Shown here: piece by piece, positions 49,079 through 58,626 of the stretch
Position numbering within the stretch: position 1 is the first letter of the stretch
Layout: the number at the start of each line of letters is the position of its first letter
Origin: MFD01275-c22 sp963705885
Lineage (GTDB): Bacteria > Actinomycetota > Actinomycetes > JACCUZ01
Assembly (NCBI GenBank): GCA_963705885.1
Contig: OY970120.1
Coordinates: forward strand, 930,001-994,000
Direction of reading: 5' to 3'
Length of the DNA stretch: 64,000 nt
Program-made: the position numbers and the translations under genes
The notes under the pieces: generated by a model
What the model was told of the DNA's origin: nothing
What the model saw: only the letters and a program-made list of their open reading frames with translations
Database searches by the model: none

Positions 49079-50446
49079 ACGCCGGGCACCTCTGCCGGCG
49101 GGCGCCTCTGTCCCGGCCGCCGGGCGTCCGAGCACCAGCCGGACCGCGGCCCCACCCAGCGGTGAGACGCCGACGGCGAGGTGCCCGCCCGAGGACTCGG
49201 CGGTGCGCCGCGCGATGTCCAGACCCAGACCGGACGAGCCGACCTGGCTGGCTCCCCGCTCACCCGCCCCGGCCGGGACCCCCGGGCCGGCGTCCTCCAC
49301 TACGACCTCCACGGGGCCGGGACCCGGCCGGCGCACGCACAGGTGCAGGGCGGTGCGTTCCGGGGTGTGCGCGAACACGTTGTCGATGAGGGCGTCGACG
49401 GCGTCGGCCAGGTCCTCGGCGTCCAGGCCGACGGGGACCGGTCCCTCGGGCAGGTCCACGGAGACGGCACGTCGCTGGTCCTCGGCCAGGGGGAGCCAGA
49501 AGGCGGCACGGGCCCGCACGACGGCGGCTGCGTCGCAGCCACGCGACACGGGCGCGGTGACCGGGCGGCGGGCGTCGCGCAGGATCGAGTCGACCGTCCG
49601 CTCCAGCGCCGTGACGTGGTCGTGCAGCCGCTGCTGAGGATGGCCGAACGCGTCGTCGCGCCCGTCGTCCCGCCGGTCGGGCGTCGGCACCCGCTCGTTC
49701 TCGGCGTGCAGGCGCAGCGCGGTCAGCGGTGTCCGAAGCCGGTGCGACAGGTCGGCAACGGCTTCTCTCTCGGCGGCGAGCAGCTCGCCGATGCGCTCGG
49801 CGAGCAGGTTGAGGGCGGCGGCGAGCTCGCGCACCTCCCGCGGGCCCTGCACGGGCGCGCGGGTGTCCAGCCGACCCTCGCGCAGGGAGTGGGCGGCACG
49901 GGCGACGTCACCGATCGGTCGCCCGACGGCGCGCCCGAGGCGGTCGGCCACGACGAGGGACAGGGCCAGGAGGCCGGCTCCGAGCAGGGCGAGGGTCACC
50001 AGGGCGCTCGTGACGCCGGCGTGGAGCTCGGAGTCCGCGACCGCCGTCCGGATCACGGCCGTGCCCCCCGGGGTGATCACCGGCAGGTACACCCGCGCGC
50101 CGTCCCCGACGACCGTCGAGGCCGTGCCGCGCCGCGCCAGCCGCAACGCCCGCGTGTCCGCGGGACCGGCCTGCTCCGGCTGCGGGGCGCCGAGCGCCGT
50201 GCCGTCCGGCAGCAGCACGCTCGTGGAGCGGGAGCTGCGCTCGTCCACGAGGTCGACGACGTCCTGCAGCTGGCTGCTGTCACGGGCCGTCGCGACGAGG
50301 ATCGCGACGTTCTGCGCCTCCTGCGTCGCCGCTGCGGTCGCGCGGTCCTCGGCCAGGGTGCGCACGAGCAGGCCGAGGGGCAGCAGGAAGGCGAGGATGA
50401 CGGCCGACGTCGTGGCGGCCATGAGCAGCGTCACTCGCCGGCGCAT
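49073..50446 (-). CDS. sensor histidine kinase
   Basis: A 457-residue kinase: N-terminal helix (TLLMAATTSAVILAFLLPLGLLV), an extracytoplasmic sensor (~residues 32-135), a second helix (~142-165), HAMP (~165-220), H-box AVADLSHRLRTPLTALRLHAE, N-box LIDNVFAHTPER, and G-boxes VEDAGPGVPAG and SSGLGLDIARRTAESSGG. The sensor loop is short and unremarkable. Its ATG overlaps the response regulator stop (ATGA). Signal unknown; the neighbours suggest envelope metal or redox state. Confidence 0.88.
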   Translation of the reverse strand: MRRRVTLLMAATTSAVILAFLLPLGLLVRTLAEDRATAAATQEAQNVAILVATARDSSQLQDVVDLVDERSSRSTSVLLPDGTALGAPQPEQAGPADTRALRLARRGTASTVVGDGARVYLPVITPGGTAVIRTAVADSELHAGVTSALVTLALLGAGLLALSLVVADRLGRAVGRPIGDVARAAHSLREGRLDTRAPVQGPREVRELAAALNLLAERIGELLAAEREAVADLSHRLRTPLTALRLHAENERVPTPDRRDDGRDDAFGHPQQRLHDHVTALERTVDSILRDARRPVTAPVSRGCDAAAVVRARAAFWLPLAEDQRRAVSVDLPEGPVPVGLDAEDLADAVDALIDNVFAHTPERTALHLCVRRPGPGPVEVVVEDAGPGVPAGAGERGASQVGSSGLGLDIARRTAESSGGHLAVGVSPLGGAAVRLVLGRPAAGTEAPAGRGARRP

Positions 50447-51150
50447 CAGGGCTCCGTCGCGACAGCGGACGGGCGCGCGTCGTCCAGCCGCACGCCGACC
50501 CCCCGCACGCTGTGCAGGAAACGGGGCCGGTCGGCGGTCTCACCCAGCTTGCGGCGCAGCCACGACAGGTGCACGTCGACCGTGCGGTCGCCACCGCCGT
50601 ACGGCTGGCGCCACACCTCGGCGAAGAGGTCGCGCTTGGTCACCACCTCCCCCGCCCGGTGCGCCAGCGCCAGCAGGAGGTCGAACTCCTTGGGGGACAA
50701 CGTGACCTGGGCCTGGTCGACGGTGACGGCGCGGGTCCGCCCGTCGATGCTGAGACCGCCGACCACCAGCGGCCCGTCCGGCCCGTCACCGGCGGTGCGG
50801 CGGAGCACCGCGCGGATGCGGGCGTCGAGATGGTCCGGTCCGAACGGCTTCGCCACGTAGTCGTCGGCACCGGCGTCCAGCGCGGCGACGATCTGCGACT
50901 CGTCGTCCCGGGCCGTGATGACCACGACCGGGGTGCTGGCCACCGCGCGCAGCATCGAGAGCACCGTCACGCCGTCCAGGTCGGGCAGGCCCAGGTCGAG
51001 CAGGACGAGGTCGGGCCCCGTCTCCAGCGCGCGCTCGAGCCCGGCCATGCCGCCCGACGCGGCGTCGACGGCGTGGCCGCGCTCGGCCAGGGCGCGGGCC
51101 AGCGTCGACCGGATGCCCGGGTCGTCCTCGATGAGCAGCAGCGAGGCCAC
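50446..51150 (-). CDS. OmpR-family response regulator
   Basis: A 234-residue regulator from GTG 51150 (VASLLLIEDDPGIR). Receiver domain with acidic pocket EDD, phospho-acceptor Asp in LVLLDLGLPDLDG, ITARDD and the Lys in VAKPFGPDHL; then a winged helix (LTLSPKEFDLLLALAHRAGEVVTKRDLFAEVW...RTVDVHLSWLRRKLG). It is cotranscribed with the kinase and divergent from a small membrane-anchored protein. Likely target sites include the 11-bp repeats at 49057-49078. Confidence 0.9.
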   Translation of the reverse strand: MASLLLIEDDPGIRSTLARALAERGHAVDAASGGMAGLERALETGPDLVLLDLGLPDLDGVTVLSMLRAVASTPVVVITARDDESQIVAALDAGADDYVAKPFGPDHLDARIRAVLRRTAGDGPDGPLVVGGLSIDGRTRAVTVDQAQVTLSPKEFDLLLALAHRAGEVVTKRDLFAEVWRQPYGGGDRTVDVHLSWLRRKLGETADRPRFLHSVRGVGVRLDDARPSAVATEP

Positions 51151-51232
51151 GGGGTCACGGTACGGCCGACGGCGGGCTCCGGGTGGCCGCACGGCCCGGG
51201 CACCGGGGCCGCCCGGCTGGCACAGTGGGCCC

Positions 51233-51787
51233 ATGAGCACCCGTCGGCGGGTCGGGCTCGGCCTGCTGGCCTGGGCCCTGGTCGTCGCGGGGGTGTCCGG
51301 CGTCGCCTGGCTGGCGATCGACCGGGCGGGGCGGGAGGTGCTCGAACCCACCAGCCTGCCCCGCACCGGGGCGGCGGCCGGGCCGACGACGGGCCCGCCG
51401 GCCGGCGGGCCGGCGTCGGGGACCCCTCGACCGCGCACCAGCGACCCGGCCACGCCCCGCCCGTCGGCGTCCCGGTCGCCGTCGGCCACGCCGTCCGGGT
51501 CGACGCCGACCGCGGGGCAGACGCCCGCGCCCGCGCGCCGGACACGCACCGTGTCGGTCGCCGGCGGCCGCTTCGCCGTGAGCTGCGAGGGCCGCCGGGC
51601 GGCGCTGCTGTACGCCACCCCGCAGGACGGCTGGCGGGTGGAGGTGAGCGACGACGGGCCGGAGAAGGTCGAGGTGCACTTCGAGCAGCGGTCCGGCGGT
51701 GAGGGGGAGAGCGAGCACTCCGCCCGATGTGTCGCCGGCTCGCCCCGGGTGCAGACCGAGGAGGACGGGGAGTCGGGCGAGAACTGA
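51233..51787 (+). CDS. membrane-anchored Pro/Thr-rich protein
   Basis: A 184-residue protein: one N-terminal helix (VGLGLLAWALVVAGVSGVAWLAI), a ~75-residue Pro/Thr/Ser/Gly linker, then a small domain (TVSVAGGRFAVSCEGRRAALLYATPQDGWRVEV...) with two cysteines (VSCEG, ARCVAG) that could form a disulfide, and an acidic tail. Domain topology is N-in, C-out. No family recognised. Divergent from the response regulator. Confidence 0.65.
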   Translation: MSTRRRVGLGLLAWALVVAGVSGVAWLAIDRAGREVLEPTSLPRTGAAAGPTTGPPAGGPASGTPRPRTSDPATPRPSASRSPSATPSGSTPTAGQTPAPARRTRTVSVAGGRFAVSCEGRRAALLYATPQDGWRVEVSDDGPEKVEVHFEQRSGGEGESEHSARCVAGSPRVQTEEDGESGEN

Positions 51788-51814
51788 CCCCGCCGCGGTG
51801 TCGCGGGCAGCGAA

Positions 51815-51888
51815 GTTGAGTGGAGTCGGCTCAGGCTGGTTTGACCTGCTGCGGCCCCTAGCGCATACTTGAGCCCGGATCACTCAAC
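51815..51888 (+). promoter_or_regulatory. dnaK promoter with two HAIR (HspR) operators
   Basis: HAIR consensus is CTTGAGT-N7-ACTCAAG. A good copy, CTTGAGC-N7-ACTCAAC, spans 51868-51888 and a weaker one, GTTGAGT-N7-GCTCAGG, spans 51815-51835. Between them TTGACC (51841-51846) and CATACT (51864-51869), with a 17-bp spacer, form a sigma-70-like promoter whose -10 overlaps the downstream HAIR. HspR encoded in the operon would repress here until heat shock. Confidence 0.85.
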
Positions 51889-51912
51889 TTCTCCCGCGGA
51901 GGAACAGCAGCC

Positions 51913-53790
51913 ATGGCACGTGCGGTCGGTATCGACCTCGGGACGACCAACTCCGTCGTCTCGGTCCTGGAGGGTGGCGAGGCCACCGTCATCGCCAACG
52001 CCGAGGGCCAGCGGACCACCCCGTCCGTCGTCGCCTTCGCCAAGAACGGGGAGGTCCTGGTCGGCGAGGTCGCCAAGCGCCAGGCCGTCACCAACGTCGA
52101 CCGCACGATCCGCTCGGTCAAGCGCCACATGGGCACCGACTGGTCGGTCGACATCGACGACAAGAAGTACACCGCCCAGGAGATCAGTGCCCGGGTGCTG
52201 ATGAAGCTCAAGCGGGACGCCGAGGCCTACCTCGGGGAGACGATCACCGACGCGGTCATCACCGTCCCGGCCTACTTCGAGGACGCGCAGCGCCAGGCCA
52301 CCAAGGAGGCCGGCGAGATCGCGGGCCTCAACGTGCTGCGCATCGTCAACGAGCCGACCGCCGCTGCGCTCGCCTACGGGCTGGACAAGGGCGAGTCCGA
52401 CCAGACGATCCTCGTCTTCGACCTCGGGGGCGGCACGTTCGACGTGTCGCTGCTCGAGATCGGCGAGGGCGTGGTCGAGGTCAAGGCGACCAGCGGCGAC
52501 AACCACCTCGGCGGCGACGACTGGGACCAGCGCATCGTCGACCACCTGGTCAAGCAGTTCCAGAACGGGCACGGCGTGGACCTGGGCAAGGACCGGATGG
52601 CCCTGCAGCGCCTGCGCGAGGGTGCCGAGAAGGCCAAGATCGAGCTGTCGTCCTCGACCGAGACCACCATCAACCTGCCCTACATCACGGCCTCCGACGC
52701 CGGTCCGCTGCACCTGGACGAGAAGCTCACGCGCTCGCAGTTCCAGCAGCTCACCTCGGACCTGCTCGACCGCACGAAGGCGCCGTTCCAGTCGGTGCTG
52801 CGCGACGCCGGCATCGACGTCTCCGGCATCGACCACGTCGTCCTCGTCGGCGGCTCGACGCGCATGCCCGCCGTCGTCGACGTCGTCAAGGAGCTCACCG
52901 GCGGCAAGGAGCCCAACAAGGGCGTCAACCCCGACGAGGTCGTCGCGATCGGCGCCAGCCTGCAGGCCGGTGTCCTGCGCGGTGAGGTCAAGGACGTCCT
53001 GCTGCTCGACGTCACCCCGCTGTCCCTGGGCATCGAGACCAAGGGCGGCATCATGACCAAGCTCATCGAGCGCAACACGACGATCCCGACCAAGCGGTCC
53101 GAGATCTTCACGACCGCCGACGACAACCAGCCCTCGGTGCAGATCCAGGTCTACCAGGGCGAGCGCGAGATGGCGTCGTACAACAAGAAGCTCGGCATGT
53201 TCGAGCTGACCGGCCTCCCGCCGGCCCCGCGCGGCATGCCGCAGATCGAGGTCGGCTTCGACATCGACGCCAACGGCATCGTCCACGTCAACGCCAAGGA
53301 CCTCGGCACCGGCAAGGAGCAGTCGATGACCATCACCGGCGGCTCGGCGCTGCCGAAGGACGACATCGAGCGGATGATGAAGGACGCCGAGGCCCACGCC
53401 GAGGAGGACAAGCGGCGCCGCGAGGAGGCCGAGGTCCGCAACACCGGCGACCAGCTCGTCTACCAGACCGAGAAGTTCCTCGCCGACAACGCCGAGAAGT
53501 TCGCCGAGGGCGACGCCGCGGCCACGAAGGCCGAGGTCGAGGAGGCGCTGGGCGAGCTGAAGAAGGCGCTCGAGGGCACCGACGAGGCAGCCATCCCGGC
53601 GATCAAGTCGGCGACCGAGAAGGTGGCCACCGTGAGCCAGAAGCTCGGTGCCGCGCTCTACGCGGAGCAGGCGGCCGCCGGCGGCGACGCGCCGGGTGCG
53701 GAGGGGGCGCACGGGCCCGACGCGTCCGCCGAGGGCGCCGACGACGACGTCGTCGACGCCGAGATCGTCGACGAGGACGAGGCCAAGTGA
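51913..53790 (+). CDS. dnaK: molecular chaperone DnaK (Hsp70)
   Basis: A 625-residue Hsp70. Nucleotide-binding domain with AVGIDLGTTNSVVSV, VFDLGGGTFDVSLLEIG and VVLVGGSTRMPAV; substrate domain with LLLDVTPLSLGIETKGG; C-terminal helical lid and an acidic Gly/Ala-rich tail ending DAEIVDEDEAK. It binds unfolded segments in an ATP cycle driven by DnaJ and GrpE. GGAGGA precedes the ATG. First gene of the HspR-controlled operon; the stop overlaps grpE (GTGA). Confidence 0.98.
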   Translation: MARAVGIDLGTTNSVVSVLEGGEATVIANAEGQRTTPSVVAFAKNGEVLVGEVAKRQAVTNVDRTIRSVKRHMGTDWSVDIDDKKYTAQEISARVLMKLKRDAEAYLGETITDAVITVPAYFEDAQRQATKEAGEIAGLNVLRIVNEPTAAALAYGLDKGESDQTILVFDLGGGTFDVSLLEIGEGVVEVKATSGDNHLGGDDWDQRIVDHLVKQFQNGHGVDLGKDRMALQRLREGAEKAKIELSSSTETTINLPYITASDAGPLHLDEKLTRSQFQQLTSDLLDRTKAPFQSVLRDAGIDVSGIDHVVLVGGSTRMPAVVDVVKELTGGKEPNKGVNPDEVVAIGASLQAGVLRGEVKDVLLLDVTPLSLGIETKGGIMTKLIERNTTIPTKRSEIFTTADDNQPSVQIQVYQGEREMASYNKKLGMFELTGLPPAPRGMPQIEVGFDIDANGIVHVNAKDLGTGKEQSMTITGGSALPKDDIERMMKDAEAHAEEDKRRREEAEVRNTGDQLVYQTEKFLADNAEKFAEGDAAATKAEVEEALGELKKALEGTDEAAIPAIKSATEKVATVSQKLGAALYAEQAAAGGDAPGAEGAHGPDASAEGADDDVVDAEIVDEDEAK

Positions 53791-54392
53791 CCCAGCACCC
53801 CGAGGGCGCGCCCCCCGACGGGCTCGAGGACGAGCAGGGGCCGGTCGTCCGCGACAAGAGGCGCATCGACCCGGTGACGGGCCTGCTGCGGGAGCCGGCG
53901 ACGGCTGCCGCGGCGTCCGCCGCCGAGGGCGAGGTGCCCGGCGACGCGCAGGAGGCGCAAGACGGTGACGACCCGCTGGCCCGTGAGCTGGCGGAGCGCA
54001 CCGGCGACCTGCAGCGGTTGCAGGCCGACTACGCCAACTACCGGCGCCGCGTCGAGCGGGACCGCGAGTCGATCCGTGAGGCGGCGGTCGCCAACGTGCT
54101 GGGCAACCTGCTGCCGGTCCTCGACGACATCGGCCGGGCGCGCGAGCACGACGAGCTCGAGGGCGGGTTCAGGTCGGTCGGCGAGGCGCTGGAGGCGACC
54201 GTCGAGCGGCTGGGGCTGGTGCGCTTCGGCGCCGCCGGCGACCCGTTCGACCCGGTGGTCCACGAGGCGCTGACCCACGCGCACTCCGACGAGGTGACCG
54301 AGCCGACCTGCGTCGAGGTCTTCCAGCCCGGCTACCGCATCGGCGACCGCGTGGTGCGCCCCGCCCGGGTCGCGGTGGCCGACCCCCACTAG
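53787..54392 (+). CDS. grpE: nucleotide exchange factor GrpE
   Basis: A 201-residue GrpE: a disordered acidic N-terminus, a long coiled coil (LARELAERTGDLQRLQADYANYRRRVERDRE) and the C-terminal beta-wing (EVTEPTCVEVFQPGYRIGDRVVRPARVAVA). It releases ADP from DnaK. GTG start, overlapping the dnaK stop by four bases. Confidence 0.95.
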   Translation: MTQHPEGAPPDGLEDEQGPVVRDKRRIDPVTGLLREPATAAAASAAEGEVPGDAQEAQDGDDPLARELAERTGDLQRLQADYANYRRRVERDRESIREAAVANVLGNLLPVLDDIGRAREHDELEGGFRSVGEALEATVERLGLVRFGAAGDPFDPVVHEALTHAHSDEVTEPTCVEVFQPGYRIGDRVVRPARVAVADPH

Positions 54393-54416
54393 GCACGAGC
54401 GAGGGAGAGGGGGCGC

Positions 54417-55574
54417 ATGAGCACCAAGGACTTCCTGGAGAAGGACTACTACAAGACGCTCGGCGTCCCCAAGGACGCCGGGGCCGACGGCATCAAGAAG
54501 GCCTACCGCAAGCTGGCCCGGCAGTTCCACCCCGACGCGAACAGGGGTGACGCCGGTGCCGAGGAGCGGTTCAAGGAGATCTCCGAGGCCTACGACGTCC
54601 TGTCCGACCCGAAGCGCCGCGCGGAGTACGACGAGGCGCGCTCGCTCTTCGGCGCCGGTGCCGGCCGGTTCCGCACCCCGCCCGGCGGTGCCGGCGGGGC
54701 CGGTGTGCCCTTCGACCTCGGCGACGTGTTCGGGGCCGGCAGCGCAGGCCTGGGCGACGTCCTCGGCGGGCTCTTCGGGGGCCGCGCCGGTCGCCCGGCG
54801 CCGCGCCGCGGTGCGGACATGGAGTCGCAGGTCACCCTGTCGTTCTCCGAGGCTGTCTCCGGCGCGACGATCCCGCTTCGGATGGCCAGCGAGCAGTCGT
54901 GCCCCACGTGCAAGGGCACCGGCAGCCGCAGCGGCTCGCTGCCGCACCAGTGCCCGGCGTGCCTGGGCACGGGCCAGACGAGCCGCAACGCCGGGGGGTT
55001 CGCCTTCGCCGAGCCCTGCCGCGACTGCCGCGGTCGTGGCCTGCTCGTCGACGACCCCTGCCCCGACTGCGGGGGCAGCGGCCGGGCGATGGGCACCCGC
55101 ACCCTCACCGTCCGCATCCCGGCCGGCGTCCGCGACGGTCAGCGCATCCGCCTGAAGGGCAAGGGCGGGCCGGGTGAGCGTGGTGGCCCTGCCGGCGACC
55201 TCTACGTCGTCGTCCACGTCGGCGCGCACCTGCTTTTCGGCCGGTCCGGCGACAACCTGACCCTGAAGGTGCCCGTCACGTTCGCCGAGGCCGCCCTCGG
55301 CGGTGAGGTCACCGTCCCCACCCTGAACGGCACGCCGGTGACGCTGCGCCTCCCGCCGGGCACGGCCAACGGCCGGACCTTCCGGGTGCGCGGCAAGGGT
55401 GCGCCGCGCGCCGACGGCACCCTCGGCGACCTGCTCGTCACCGTGGAGGTGGCCGTCCCGACCAAGCTGAGCTCGCAGGCCCGGTCGGCGGTCGAGGCGT
55501 TCCGCGCGGCGACCGAGAGCGAGGACCCGCGCGCCGGGCTGGCCGACGCGCTCCGCACCTCGAAGGGGAGCTGA
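54417..55574 (+). CDS. dnaJ: chaperone DnaJ (type I Hsp40)
   Basis: A 385-residue type I J-protein: J-domain with the HPD motif (RQFHPDANRGD), a Gly/Phe-rich region, four CxxCxGxG-type zinc repeats (CPTCKGTG, CPACLGTG, CRDCRGRG, CPDCGGSG) and two C-terminal substrate domains. It delivers clients to DnaK and stimulates its ATPase. GAGGGAGAG precedes the ATG, 24 bases after grpE. Confidence 0.96.
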   Translation: MSTKDFLEKDYYKTLGVPKDAGADGIKKAYRKLARQFHPDANRGDAGAEERFKEISEAYDVLSDPKRRAEYDEARSLFGAGAGRFRTPPGGAGGAGVPFDLGDVFGAGSAGLGDVLGGLFGGRAGRPAPRRGADMESQVTLSFSEAVSGATIPLRMASEQSCPTCKGTGSRSGSLPHQCPACLGTGQTSRNAGGFAFAEPCRDCRGRGLLVDDPCPDCGGSGRAMGTRTLTVRIPAGVRDGQRIRLKGKGGPGERGGPAGDLYVVVHVGAHLLFGRSGDNLTLKVPVTFAEAALGGEVTVPTLNGTPVTLRLPPGTANGRTFRVRGKGAPRADGTLGDLLVTVEVAVPTKLSSQARSAVEAFRAATESEDPRAGLADALRTSKGS

Positions 55575-55576
55575 CC

Positions 55577-55993
55577 GTGCCCTTCACCGCCGGACCCGAC
55601 GGGGCCTGGGAGAGCGACGACTTCACGCCGGTCTACGTCATCTCGACCGCGGCGTCGCTGACCGGGCTGCACGCGCAGACACTGCGTCAGTACGACCGGC
55701 TGGGGCTGGTCTCGCCCGGCCGCACGCCGGGTGGCGGGCGCCGCTACTCGCGTCGTGACATCGAGCGGCTGCGGGAGGTCGCGCGCCTGTCGTCGCTCGG
55801 GATCGGGCTGGAGGGGGTTCGCATGGTGCTCGCGCTGGAGGACCAGGTGACCTCGCTGCGGTTCCGCCTCCACGAGGTGCAGCGCGAGCTGGACGCGGTG
55901 CGGGCGGAACGGGCGGAACGCCCCCGGACCGCCCTCGTCGTCTGGCGCCCCCGCCGACAGACAGGGAGACTTCCGTGGACACCCCTCAGCTGA
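55577..55993 (+). CDS. hspR: heat-shock repressor HspR (MerR family)
   Basis: A 138-residue MerR-type regulator: VYVISTAASLTGLHAQTLRQYDRLGLVSPGRTPGGGRRYSRRDIERLREVARL is the winged-helix DNA-binding part, then a coiled-coil dimer helix. HspR with DnaK as co-repressor binds HAIR sites upstream of dnaK. It starts at GTG 55577, two bases after the dnaJ stop, and ends inside the clpB start region (19-base overlap). Confidence 0.95.
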   Translation: MPFTAGPDGAWESDDFTPVYVISTAASLTGLHAQTLRQYDRLGLVSPGRTPGGGRRYSRRDIERLREVARLSSLGIGLEGVRMVLALEDQVTSLRFRLHEVQRELDAVRAERAERPRTALVVWRPRRQTGRLPWTPLS

Positions 55994-58626
55994 CCCGCAA
56001 GAGCCAGGAGGCGCTGACCGCCGCACAGCGCCGCGCGGTGCGCGACGGCAACCCGGCCCTGGAGCCGCAGCACGTGCTCTGGGCCCTCGCCCAGGACGAC
56101 CAGGGCATCGCGCTGTCGGTCCTCGAGTCCGTCGGCGCCGACCGGGCGACCGTGCGCGCTGCGACGGAGAAGGCCCTCACCGACCTGCCGAGCGCGAGCG
56201 GCTCGACCGTCTCGGCGCCGGCCGCCTCGGGCGCCCTGCAGCGGGTGCTGGCGACGGCGGTGGAGCGCGCGACGGCGCGCGGTGACGAGTACGTCTCGAC
56301 CGAGCACCTGCTGCTCGCCCTGACGGCCGTGGCCGGCCCGGCGGCTGACCAGCTGCGCGAGCTCGGCGCCACCGAGGCCTCGGTGACCGAGGCGGTCGAC
56401 CGCGTGCGCGGCGGCACGAAGGTGACCACCGACGACCCCGAGTCGACGTACCAGTCGCTGGAGAAGTTCGGCGTCGACCTCACGGCCCGCGCGCGCGACG
56501 GGGTGCTCGACCCGGTGATCGGCCGCGACGACGAGATCCGGCGCGTCGTGCAGGTCCTGTCCCGGCGGACCAAGAACAACCCGGTGCTCATCGGCGAGCC
56601 GGGCGTCGGCAAGACCGCCGTCGTCGAGGGCCTGGCGCAGCGCATCGTCGCCGGCGACGTCCCCGACTCCCTGCGCGGCAAGCGGCTGGTCGCCCTCGAC
56701 CTCGGCGCGATGGTGGCGGGCGCGAAGTACCGCGGCGAGTTCGAGGAACGGCTGCGGGCGGTGCTCGACGAGATCAAGGCGAGCGGCGGCCAGATCGTGA
56801 CGTTCATCGACGAGATGCACACAGTCGTCGGTGCCGGCGCGACCGGCGAGGGCGCCATGGACGCGTCCAACATGCTCAAGCCGATGCTCGCCCGCGGCGA
56901 GCTGCGCATGGTCGGCGCGACGACGCTCGACGAGTTCCGCGAGCACGTGGAGAAGGACCCCGCGCTGGAGCGCCGCTTCCAGCCCGTGCTCGTCGGCGAG
57001 CCGACCGTCGAGGACACCGTCGCGATCCTGCGCGGCCTCAAGGACCGCTACCAGGCCCACCACAAGGTCGACATCACCGACGCGGCGCTGGTGGCTGCGG
57101 CGACGATGTCCGACCGCTACATCACCTCGCGGTTCCTGCCCGACAAGGCGATCGACCTGGTCGACGAGGCGGCGTCGCGGCTGCGCATGGAGATCGACTC
57201 CCGCCCCGTGGAGATCGACGTGCTGCAGCGCCAGGTCGACCGGCTGCTGATGGAGGAGCTGGCGCTGCAGAACGAGGTCGAGCGGCGAAACGCGGAGGGA
57301 GGGACGAGCGGAACGCAGAGCGCGACCAGTGTCGTCGACGCCGCCTCGGTCGAGCGGCTCGCGCGCCTCCGGCAGGACCTGGCCGACAGCCAGGAGCAGC
57401 TCACCGAGCTCAACGCCCGATGGGAGCAGGAGCGCTCGTCGCTCGACCGGGTCGGCGACCTGATGGCCCGACTTGACGAGCTGCGCGGCCAGGCCGAGCG
57501 GGCCGAGCGCGACGGCGACCTCGCGACGGCCAGCCGGCTGCGCTACGCCGAGATCCCCGCGCTGGAGAGGGAGCTCGCCGAGGCGCGCGCCGCGAGCGAG
57601 ACCCGCGAGGCGATGGTCAAGGAGGAGGTCGGCCCCGACGACGTCGCCGAGGTCGTCGCCTCCTGGACCGGCATCCCGGCGGGGCGGCTGCTCGAGGGCG
57701 AGACGGCCAAGCTGCTGCGGATGGAGGAGGAGCTCGGGCGCCGGCTGGTCGGCCAGGCGACGGCCGTGCGCGCCGTGTCCGACGCCGTCCGCCGCGCACG
57801 GGCCGGCATCTCCGACCCCGACCGCCCGACCGGCTCGTTCCTGTTCCTCGGCCCGACCGGGGTCGGCAAGACCGAGCTGGCCAAGGCGCTGGCCGACTTC
57901 CTGTTCGACGACGAGCGGGCCATGGTCCGCATCGACATGAGCGAGTACGGCGAGAAGCACTCGGTCGCCCGACTGGTCGGCGCCCCGCCCGGTTATGTCG
58001 GCTACGAGGAGGGCGGACAGCTGACCGAGGCGGTGCGCCGCCGCCCGTACAGCGTCGTGCTCTTCGACGAGGTCGAGAAGGCGCACCCGGAGGTCTTCGA
58101 CGTCCTGCTCCAGGTGCTCGACGACGGCCGCCTCACCGACGGGCAGGGCCGCACGGTCGACTTCCGCAACGCGATCCTCGTGCTGACCTCGAACCTCGGC
58201 TCGGGCTTCCTCGTCGACCCGACGCTGGACACCGAGCAGCGGCGCGAGATGGTGCTCGCGACGGTGCGCGACTCGTTCAAGCCGGAGTTCCTCAACCGGC
58301 TCGACGAGATCGTCGTGTTCGACGCGCTCTCGACCGAGGACCTGGCCCGCATCGTCGACCTGCAGGTCGAGGCACTGCGCGGGCGGCTGGCGGGGCGGCG
58401 TCTGCAGCTGGAGGTCAGCGACGGCGCCCGCGCCTGGCTGGCCCGCACCGGGTTCGACCCGGTCTACGGCGCCCGCCCGCTGCGGAGGCTCGTGCAGTCG
58501 GCGGTCGGCGACCCGCTCGCCCGGGCCCTGCTCGCCGGCGAGGTCCGCGACGGCGACACCGTGCGCGTCGACGCCTCCCCCGACGCCGCCGCGCTCACCG
58601 TCACCCCCGCGAGTTCGACCACGTAA
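55975..58626 (+). CDS. clpB: ATP-dependent disaggregase ClpB
   Basis: An 883-residue Hsp100: N-domain (two Clp_N repeats, residues 1-145), first AAA+ (Walker A GEPGVGKTAVVEG, Walker B VTFIDEMHTV), a middle coiled-coil domain (~400-510, slightly variable with a GGTSGTQSATS insert), second AAA+ (GPTGVGKTELAKAL, LFDEVEKAHPEV) and C-terminal domain. It rescues aggregated proteins with DnaK/DnaJ/GrpE. GTG start behind CAGGGAG within hspR. Its stop codon lies in the left arm of a large inverted repeat. Confidence 0.96.
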   Translation: MDTPQLTRKSQEALTAAQRRAVRDGNPALEPQHVLWALAQDDQGIALSVLESVGADRATVRAATEKALTDLPSASGSTVSAPAASGALQRVLATAVERATARGDEYVSTEHLLLALTAVAGPAADQLRELGATEASVTEAVDRVRGGTKVTTDDPESTYQSLEKFGVDLTARARDGVLDPVIGRDDEIRRVVQVLSRRTKNNPVLIGEPGVGKTAVVEGLAQRIVAGDVPDSLRGKRLVALDLGAMVAGAKYRGEFEERLRAVLDEIKASGGQIVTFIDEMHTVVGAGATGEGAMDASNMLKPMLARGELRMVGATTLDEFREHVEKDPALERRFQPVLVGEPTVEDTVAILRGLKDRYQAHHKVDITDAALVAAATMSDRYITSRFLPDKAIDLVDEAASRLRMEIDSRPVEIDVLQRQVDRLLMEELALQNEVERRNAEGGTSGTQSATSVVDAASVERLARLRQDLADSQEQLTELNARWEQERSSLDRVGDLMARLDELRGQAERAERDGDLATASRLRYAEIPALERELAEARAASETREAMVKEEVGPDDVAEVVASWTGIPAGRLLEGETAKLLRMEEELGRRLVGQATAVRAVSDAVRRARAGISDPDRPTGSFLFLGPTGVGKTELAKALADFLFDDERAMVRIDMSEYGEKHSVARLVGAPPGYVGYEEGGQLTEAVRRRPYSVVLFDEVEKAHPEVFDVLLQVLDDGRLTDGQGRTVDFRNAILVLTSNLGSGFLVDPTLDTEQRREMVLATVRDSFKPEFLNRLDEIVVFDALSTEDLARIVDLQVEALRGRLAGRRLQLEVSDGARAWLARTGFDPVYGARPLRRLVQSAVGDPLARALLAGEVRDGDTVRVDASPDAAALTVTPASSTT

